This document shows, one piece after another, positions 8,501 to 14,869 of a DNA stretch of 14,869 nucleotides (positions within the stretch are counted from its first letter, which is position 1; every line of letters begins with the position of its first letter). The notes under the pieces are model-generated. The model was not told the DNA's origin. It did no database searches and was given only the letters and a program-made list of their open reading frames with translations. The DNA comes from Monosiga brevicollis MX1 (lineage: Eukaryota > Opisthokonta > Choanoflagellata > Craspedida > Salpingoecidae), in the NCBI RefSeq assembly GCF_000002865.3, contig NW_001865044.1, positions 624,022-638,890 of the forward strand, in the 5' to 3' direction. The position numbers and the translations under genes were made by a program.

Positions 8501-11500
8501 GGCCTTTGTGCGCAAAGCTCCCGAAGATATTATTCTCGAGGAAAATGACTTGGACCGACTTGTTGGTGCAGCTCAAGCCTTGTACTGCTTTTCACGTGAT
8601 GCAGTGGCCTGGCCTTTTGATCGGGATGAAGAACAATGTATGTCTAGGCCCAGACAAGCTCACGCAACACACAAACAGATGCGCTTGCCCACCGCCCAAC
8701 CTGTGAAAGAAACCGTGCCTTCACTTGCCACCTACCCGGCTTGCATTGCCTTTTCGGCTTAGTTGATGCCTACTTGTACCACCTCCGCGCCCTGGTGGCC
8801 GTGTTTCAAGTGGAGCCATGGCATAGCACCATGGATGTTTCAACCCAAGCTATTGAAGCAAAGGTGCCGATTTTCACCAAACCGTTGTTCTTTCTTCTCT
8901 TCCCGTTCGCTCTCCTTCATTCCTCCTCTCAAACGAAAAAGAAAATAAGCATCCTGCTTTGCTGATGAGCGCTGATGAATGCCATTGGACTGGCTTACGT
9001 CAACATCGCTGCTCTGACTTAATTAGGTCAATGCCTCAGCCTCCACTGCCACCATTCTCCAATACGTCCGCGACTACGTTCGGTCTCGCCCAAACTTTAC
9101 TTGTCAGTAAAAAGCATTTTGCCACCGTCTGCCCTTTTTTTTTTTTTTTTTTCATTATTTTTTTTTTTTTTTGTTTGGCGGGGGCTTGGCCACTCTGGGC
9201 TTGCCCCGCCTGGCTGCTCTGGCCTCAATTCCATGACTTGCACGCCCATTGGTGCTTAGACGTGGCAATTCGCAAGCGTGTGGCCGAACAATTTGGAGAT
9301 GAAGCCATGGAGGAGGCCGCCGATGCCATTCAAGAATTGCTCAAAGAGTGTTTGCAGGCACCAGACTCGACAAGCCCAAGTACCGTCGATTCCCCTCTCT
9401 ATACCCGGCTCATCGAGTTGCTGCAACAGTCATCGGCGCCGGAACTGATCTCCTCCCACATCCAAGGTCAGCGAATGTTGGCCCGTCCATCCGGCAGACC
9501 CAGACACCGCTCGCATGTTGGTCGAGGATGGTGACGCTCACTTGTCACGGGTTGGATCTTTGGTGGCAACTCTGTGATGTTGTCGTAGACAAGTTGATGA
9601 AGGAGTTTGATGTAGATGAAGTCAATCGCTCCCGCAAAACTATTGACACGGCAGTTTTGCATGAACTCAGTCGTCGTCGTGCAAATCATGGAGTCACGAC
9701 GTCAGGCAAACTTGAGCTCAAACCTGAACTTCGCCACGCCATCACCGAAAGCGCCAAGAAGCGGCTCAGCATTTTGCGCGAACTCTCCACCCGCGAAGAC
9801 GATGGCGATGTTAGCTTGCGCTTGTGTGCCCGAGATGTTTCGGCTCTCTCTCCTTTTCTCTCTTTCCCTTCTCTATGGCCTTTGTGCTTCGGGGGGTGGT
9901 GCCTCGAGCCTTCACTGCGGCTTTTGCTCAATACTGCGATGAACGTGCTATGATAGGATGCCAAATTGTTGGCCGTGATCCGTTTCATCAAGGCTGCCAC
10001 CATAGACCTGCGTAATCTGAAGCAACGTGAAGCAGCCATTCAGGCGGTGAGATCTAGGGTTTTCTGCCTCTCCCGGTGATTTTTACGTCATATTCACACG
10101 TCAATCATGCATTGTCTGGCTGGTTGCAGATTATCCCATCCTTCAGTCCCTTTGAATGCGTGTTGCAAGTTTTTGATGGTCCAATCATGGAGCAGGTGTG
10201 CGCAGCTCTCAGGGCGCACCATGCCGAGGTCAGTTGAAAGCCGCCTGGAAATGCGAGTCAGTTGAAGAGCAATTTTGAAATGATCTTGCCTCGTCCTGAT
10301 CCGACTTGGAGTTGCCGTTTACCTCATTGCGGCTCGCACCCGACGAACAACTGGAAATAGCGAGATTTGAAGGACCTGTCTACATTGGTTTTTACCCTGT
10401 ATGACGCCCTACGTCAAGCGCGCGATCTCTGGTGCGACCTTCCCGAGGACTTGCTGCCGAAGCTCAAGCTGCCGCGCTATTACTCGTACGTTTCTTGCTC
10501 ACCGTCAAAGAATCCATCACAGGCGCTTTCTCTCTCTTTTTTTTTCTCTCTTTCTCTCCCTCTTTCTTTCTCTTTCTTATGGCTTGCCGCCACTGTTTGC
10601 CTGGCAGAGAGTTTGCGGTTGTGGTTCAGCGCTGGTTGCGCTTGTCAAAGGACAAAGGCCAAACCTGGGTGGACAACAGTGTAGCTGCAGACAACTTTGA
10701 GGCCGATGCAGGCCAACAATTTTCGGCTTCGGCCATTGACGTATTTAGGGCCTTTCAGGAAATTGTGGAAATGTGGGACTGGATCGCATGGCCTGGTATG
10801 TCTCGACTGTCACTTTGAGCCTGCTCTTTCTCCTTCCACGACCAAGAAGCGACATCTGACCTGACTTCCTTTTTTGGCTTCACAGATGAGGAAAATGCCG
10901 AGGAAGTTCTCTTTGTTTCACTTGCCGACTCAGTCTTCCATTGCATCGGTTATTACTCTGATCGAGTCAGTCCGGCTTTCTGCGAGCGCTTGGCCTCTTC
11001 GCGACCATGGCTCATCAGACACTGGAGTGCCTCGTCCATAGCTGTGCCAACGAGTAACTGAAATGGAGCAACAGCGCCTCGCAGCCGAACCGAATCAACC
11101 TTACGTCTTTTCCCATGTCATTTGCATGGCCATGAACAACTTAATGCAAGCCAGTACGTGAGCCGTTGTCCCATTGACAGCAAAACTTGCCGCAAACCCC
11201 AACTTTGTCCTGTTTCTAATCGCTTCGGTCCCTTGTTGCGCTTGCGTTGTGCGACCGCGATGCCCACGCAGAAAAGTACTTTTCGGTGGTACATGCGACC
11301 TTGGCCCTCACGGACGTGGCTGAGCGACATCGACAACGTGCCCTGGAATACAACAAAAATCACAGTGGCCAGGTGGGTTGTCAGCTGCCTGTTTGGTGTG
11401 CCGTGTGTGCCACAGACATTAAAGTGAATCCGAAAGCTGGAGCCACCGACGTTTGTGCTCGTGTTTGTGGCCGGAGTCACAATCCTGTCCTTTTCTATTT

Positions 11501-11673
11501 TCTATTTTTCATTTGACTTGCCTTTCGACTACGTTCAAGCGCTTCTGCGTACTCATTGTCAGTGGTTGTTTAGATCAAACCGCATCGCGCCGTGGCCTTC
11601 CACGACGAAGCCAAAGCAAAGTTGACTTCGGGCATCGATCTTTTGGTTGATTGTACGTACTTGCGTTGGTTTT

Positions 11674-11705
<32 letters not shown>

Positions 11706-14021
11706 CACTTTTTTTTTCCTTCTACCGTCGTTGTAACTTTCCCTCGGCCTGGATGGGACACAACTTGACCTACAACTTGCTTGAATGCGTGCTGCCTGTG
11801 TTTCAGTCGGATCCAAGCAAATTATCAGTGTCTTAAAGCCCGAGCTCTTTCGGATAGCGTTGGAATGCTATCAACAAGAAATCGCGAGCGATGATTTTGT
11901 GGAACAAAAGCTTTACTATTATTTATGCGAGCCAGATGATGCTGCAGGTGGGCTTCTTGTCTAGGACCTAGCATGCCACCTTTGTGCATTTTCCTCTTTG
12001 CTTGTGTCTCTCATGTGCGTACGCCACAGGCCGGGTCGAGCCGGACCGCGAGACCACCCCCGCTGTCTTTGATCGGACCATGTACGTCTTCCTATCGACC
12101 ACTTCTGGCTTCAAAAGTGACCCTCGCGGCCATCATCACCTGGCAGCGCCTTGACGATTTCACAAGGATTGTGGGCATATCGCGCGACTGGCAGGGGGAG
12201 CACTCGCGTCAAGCAGATGTCAAACAAGCTGCGGAAGAAAGCCTGCTTCTTGCTGAATGACCTGATTAAGAAGACAGCCAAGGTTCACGGTATGTTGTGT
12301 GATACCGCGCTCGCCCCTTTGCTCTGCCTGGTTTACTGATCCGTATTTTGGACTCATAACGCCTCTGACATATTTACTGTAGTTCCCGCTGGCTACCTCT
12401 GCCGCAACCTCATGGTCATGATTGAGGAGCTGAACCAAGACGACCAAGTGACCGTCGACTCCATTCTCTCGCGCCTCTTCATCCAGGTGAGCTTGAGCTT
12501 TGGGCACGTGAATAATGATCCCTTTTGTTTTAGGTTGGCCACGGGTGTTGTTTTCTGGTGAATTAACGCGCCGTGGATTGGTCACGACAGATCATGACTT
12601 GCTTGCGCGAAATCATTTTGGATGAACAAAACATCCTTGACAAAACGGTGCGCCTTGGTCATGCGTGTTCCAAACGTTCTCACGTCCCAGCCGCCTAACT
12701 CACCTACACATCCTCTGCTTCCTTGGCAATGGTGTACGGCGCACGCGCTGGGGTGTTAGAGCACAAACTCCATGTCGCGCTTTGCCCTCGCCGCACGGCG
12801 CACGCTCGTCAATTTCTTTTATCAAGAGGGTGATGGCGTACAGCTAGATCTCCTGGAGGACGTAAGAACGGGGCTGCATGTTCTTTTTCATGCGCACAGC
12901 GTGCCATTACTCTCGCCTCCATTGCTTTTGACTTACTTTGATCTTGATTTTTGCATGATGGTGCCCGGTTTGCAGGTGTGTGCTGAACAGCTGGACCCTA
13001 TCTTGACGTTTATACGATCTTCCTCCGACGAGCTTATCGACGAGTTTTATCGACAAGGAGCTGCTACACAGGTTTGCTGTTGCCACCACCACCACCACCA
13101 CCAACCTCTACCCCAGCCATCTGTGCCCGTCTCAACCTGTATGCGTGCTTTGGACACCACTGCAGGCAACGTGTATTCGTGCCTCGTATCTCCACGACGC
13201 GCGCGTGGCCTTGCTTCAGAACCGCTCGGTCATTGGCAACTTGGCCATCGAGGTGATTGTCTTTCCCAACAATGACCTCCAAGTATCCATTGTCCAGTGC
13301 GTAGTGTTGCTAATTTGTATCAAGATGGGACGTCTGGGTAAGAGATCAGGTCTGCAGGGTAGCATCTGATTTTGAGGCTACGTTGTGTGTTTTGTCTGGC
13401 AGGGGTTTTGGCATTTCTCTGGCGCGCACCTACGTCGTATTGCGCCTGCTTCCAGGCCCATTTGATGGAAAAGAATTCAAGGCCAAGACGGGCGTCTGTC
13501 GCAGCACCCCGCCCATGTACAACACGGTTGGTTCCTGGCTCAACATGGGCCGGCCGGCCGCATGCAATGTCTGTGGTATTGGCCCCGCATGACTGGCTGT
13601 CCCACAAATCGTGCACGCAGGTGGTGGAGATTCCGGTACAGCAGTACCCACGAGGCCGAGTGCTGCAACTGCGTCTGCAAACTCCGAATCACATGCGAGA
13701 TGACGACGTGAGTGGCCTGTGGAATGGGCTTTGACAAGTAATAACCAAGCTCTCACGCTGTGCTGCTCTCTGCGGTTCACGATGCAGGTACATGGCGAGG
13801 CGCTGCTATCGCTGGCCGAACTGCGCCGCGCTTGTCGAAACTTTGAAGTGGGAACGGCCATGAAGCTGGACGTTCCCCTGCGCTCCATTCAGTATGAGGG
13901 CGAGACAGGCTGGTTGCAAAAGGTCATTGAGGCACGACACCGCACGCTGCCGGATGAAAGCTCAGATTGGTTCATGCGCAAATACGTTCGTCGTTTTGTG
14001 GAGAGCCAATCGGAAGCCTAG
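5542..14021 (+). CDS. UNC13D-like: UNC13-family (Munc13-4/BAIAP3-like) C2-MUN-C2 exocytosis protein, 35 predicted exons
   Basis: UNC13 proteins bridge vesicle and plasma membranes and prime SNAREs for exocytosis. Exons: 5542-5720, 6015-6165, 6255-6407, 6512-6757, 6898-7011, 7106-7256, 7357-7506, 7652-7731, 7820-7984, 8084-8113, 8209-8397, 8502-8637, 8763-8863, 9027-9102, 9260-9466, 9589-9809, 9957-10046, 10130-10228, 10361-10485, 10608-10795, 10886-10965, 11042-11153, 11272-11372, 11574-11652, 11807-11947, 12030-12081, 12147-12289, 12383-12486, 12591-12647, 12760-12861, 12976-13071, 13166-13296, 13403-13526, 13621-13707, 13788-14021. All phases agree, giving about 1497 aa (human Munc13-4 is 1090, BAIAP3 1187). 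Order: N-terminal helical segment (120-197), C2A (198 to about 455), MUN-like region (to 1306), C2B (1307 to about 1440), tail. Diagnostic blocks are VPWDGHLD, FTLYDALRQARDLW, VVQRWLRLSKDK, AIDVFRAF, EMWDWIAWPDEENAEE and LVNFFYQEGDGV. Least certain are the starts of exons 2, 3 and 27 and the end of exon 11. The ATG at 5542 is the first AUG of its frame. Confidence 0.85.
6623..7984 (+). other. N-terminal C2 (C2A-like) domain with acidic and Ser-rich insert
   Basis: Exons 4-9. The opening strand is RVDILALDVSNIPQ, followed by VRCVFEVV, then the DLATKVQTIEPDKCSLQIEVWHVDST block that matches the family pattern of a NPVW-type strand followed by LxxxVWDxD. An insert in exons 6-7 holds an acidic run (EVEEELEEDADE) and a Ser-rich basic segment (SRSSRGLDSLASSASEAS). 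The domain closes with LIGRAFLELDTL, the equivalent of the family DFLGxxxIPL strand, and a final strand in exon 9. The SDPY motif of loop 1 is absent and the loop 3 WDxD is WHVD. Confidence 0.75.
8084..8113 (+). other. 30-bp microexon (exon 10 of the UNC13-like gene)
   Basis: Encodes LDEAVACEDM, phase 0 on both sides, with acceptor TTGCCAG and donor GTGAGT. It links the end of C2A to the VPWDGHLD block. Because it is a multiple of three it could be skipped without a frameshift. Confidence 0.6.
8398..8501 (+). other. Probable GC-AG intron (intron 11 of the UNC13-like gene)
   Basis: The exon reads ATTGAG and is followed by GCAAGT, the classic GC donor context. The acceptor is GAGTAG at 8501. 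A GT donor nine bases upstream (AAG|GTCATT at 8389) is in the same phase and would remove Val-Ile-Glu, but it matches the donor consensus poorly. Confidence 0.6.
9135..9172. repeat. Poly-T tract in intron 14
   Basis: Two runs of 14 or more T separated by CATTA, close to the middle of intron 14 (9103-9259) of the UNC13-like gene. Likely unstable in length; the exact count may be a sequencing uncertainty. Confidence 0.9.
10526..10578. repeat. CT-rich polypyrimidine tract in intron 19
   Basis: A long C/T-only stretch upstream of the acceptor at 10607. It probably acts as an extended polypyrimidine tract. Confidence 0.85.
11675..11704. repeat. (CA)15 microsatellite in intron 24
   Basis: Uninterrupted CA dinucleotide run in intron 24 (11653-11806) of the UNC13-like gene. 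Confidence 0.95.
13083..13103. repeat. (CCA)7 trinucleotide repeat in intron 31
   Basis: Seven CCA units inside intron 31 (13072-13165). Spliced out in the predicted model. Confidence 0.9.
13166..13898 (+). other. C-terminal C2 (C2B-like) domain, loop 1 aspartates missing
   Basis: Exons 32-35. GNLAIEVIVFPNNDLQVSIV gives the first strands, GFGISLARTYVVLRLLPGP occupies the place of the family DxxGxSDPYVxLxLLP motif, VVEIPVQQYPRGRVLQLRLQ forms later strands, and RDDD followed by HGEALLSLAELR closes the domain. Loop 1 has no aspartate, while three consecutive aspartates remain at the loop 3 position. The domain is followed by a tail with a basic WFMRKYVRRF motif before the TAG stop. Confidence 0.75.
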
Positions 14022-14180
14022 GATGCCTGTGTGCAAGTGGTATTTTGTGACCTGACTTTTCCGATGAACTCGGCTGGGCATGCCATGACTCGGTCAAGCC
14101 TTTTGAACGACGTGACTTTATGATGCGATTTCTTGTAACCGAACTATTGCATACACCAAGCTTAAGAGCCGGCGATAATC

Positions 14181-14186
14181 AATAAA
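14181..14186 (+). terminator. AATAAA polyadenylation signal of the UNC13-like gene
   Basis: A canonical hexamer 160 bp after the TAG stop and on the same strand. A T/G-rich stretch (GTTGTACATTTGGTGGTTG) follows, as expected for the downstream cleavage element. The 3' UTR is therefore about 180 bp. Confidence 0.7.
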
Positions 14187-14279
14187 CATGACGTTGTACA
14201 TTTGGTGGTTGCCCGAGCGTTGACCTAGCCCCTTGCCCTGTCTTTGCCAATGATGGTGTTTTCTGATGCTGCCAATGTG

Positions 14280-14299
14280 TCATGCATTTGCGTGCATGA
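14280..14299. repeat. 7-bp inverted repeat with 6-bp spacer
   Basis: TCATGCA, spacer TTTGCG, TGCATGA, exact reverse complements, about 95 bp after the polyadenylation signal. It shares the TGCATGA core with the inverted repeat at 668-692. Confidence 0.7.
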
Positions 14300-14823
14300 A
14301 GCTCCTTCTGAATCTCGTATGATGCTTGGGGCGATGTCGGCACCGAGGGCCAAAGCAAAGTGATAGATTTTGTCGAGCCATAAAGTCATTATAAATTTTG
14401 AGCTTTGTGCCTGCTTGGGTGATGTGGATGGCATGGCACGCGCATGACTCAACAAGCATTAGAAGCGCGCATGATGAAGCGTACAGAGACAAGGAATAAG
14501 GAACTTTTGACTGGTACAACAACCTCAACATCATACAAACGCAAGCGTTAGTTTCCTCGTGGACCATCGACGATGGATGGGAAAGCTGCATGACATTGAA
14601 GCTACGACAGAGACCTGCATAGGCAACACACGCAAGTCACACATAACACACATAAAGGCTAAGTATAAGGGGAACAGATGGTGGACACGGCCCCTGGAGG
14701 TTACGAAAAAGAAAATCAAAAAAGGAGAAGATGACAAACACGTGCATCTTAAAGTATGGTGGCCCGCTGCTTGCTCGCGGCGTTTGTGCAAATCAGAACC
14801 TCTCAGACACCACCACTCGAGAG

Positions 14824-14838
14824 GATGATGATGATGAT
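14824..14838. repeat. (GAT)5 trinucleotide repeat
   Basis: Five GAT units near the right edge of the window in unassigned sequence. Confidence 0.85.
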
Positions 14839-14869
14839 AACAATGTTGAAAGGAGGAGATGAGATGTGG

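Larger units (their letters stand above)
8084..13071 (+). other. MUN-type helical region (MHD1/MHD2 area)
   Basis: Exons 10-31 encode a long mostly helical region. VPWDGHLD aligns with the family segment that follows C2A in Munc13-4. The best-conserved part lies in exons 19-21: FTLYDALRQARDLW, a tryptophan-containing WLRLSKDKGQTWVDNSV, then FSASAIDVFRAF and the WPDEENAEEVL helix, ending YYSDR. Exons 30-31 match the second homology region: RFALAARRTLVNFFYQEGDG and SSSDELIDEFY. In Munc13 proteins this region binds syntaxin/SNAREs and tethers vesicles; the same role here is inferred. Confidence 0.75.
14201..14869. other. Right flank, no gene supported
   Basis: Short open frames on both strands have no recognisable domain. 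The region holds a 7-bp inverted repeat (14280-14299), a purine-rich stretch around 14703-14735 and a GAT run (14824-14838). A neighbouring gene may begin or end beyond the window. Confidence 0.5.

Noticed and set aside
13297-13402. Alternative end of exon 32 at CAA|GTATCC (13282)
   Set aside because: It would be out of phase with exon 33; CA|GTGCGT at 13296 restores phase and gives the expected C2 strand LQVSIVQ.
14531-14828. Overlapping 86- and 89-codon frames at the right edge
   Set aside because: No domain or compositional support; probably chance frames in the flank.

Overview
The window is eukaryotic nuclear DNA holding two intron-dense protein genes arranged head to head. Both follow the standard code with GT-AG splicing, and all exon joins below were chosen so that phase is kept and the protein matches its family. 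The very high intron density (12 introns in one gene, 34 in the other, mostly 65-200 bp), the mildly GC-rich coding sequence and a C2-MUN-C2 secretory protein of the kind seen in animals and their close relatives suggest a unicellular holozoan. A choanoflagellate is the best guess, but the taxon is an inference.

Layout. 1-1185: no gene I can support; it holds a perfect 9-bp inverted repeat, a TATA-like box and a plus-strand AATAAA. 1186-1318: an 8-bp-unit tandem repeat just past the 3' end of the first gene. 1360-5187 (minus strand): a SART1/Snu66 homologue, the U4/U6.U5 tri-snRNP splicing factor, in 13 coding exons, predicted 658 aa. 5188-5541: a 354-bp divergent promoter region with a T-rich tract and a (TG)n run. 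5542-14021 (plus strand): an UNC13-family protein closest in layout to Munc13-4 (UNC13D) and BAIAP3, in 35 predicted coding exons, about 1497 aa, with an N-terminal C2 domain, a long MUN-type helical region and a C-terminal C2 domain. 14022-14200: its 3' UTR with an AATAAA signal. 14201-14869: no supported gene.

The two genes do unrelated jobs (pre-mRNA splicing and vesicle tethering/priming for exocytosis). Their only evident link is the shared upstream region. The most interesting points are the loss of most calcium-coordinating aspartates from both C2 domains of the UNC13-like protein, a probable GC-AG intron, a start exon in SART1 carrying only 7 coding bases, and the GU-rich octamer array in the SART1 3' region. 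I found no mobile element, CRISPR array, rRNA or convincing tRNA. I saw no evidence for a wholly new system; the novelty here is in gene structure and protein divergence.
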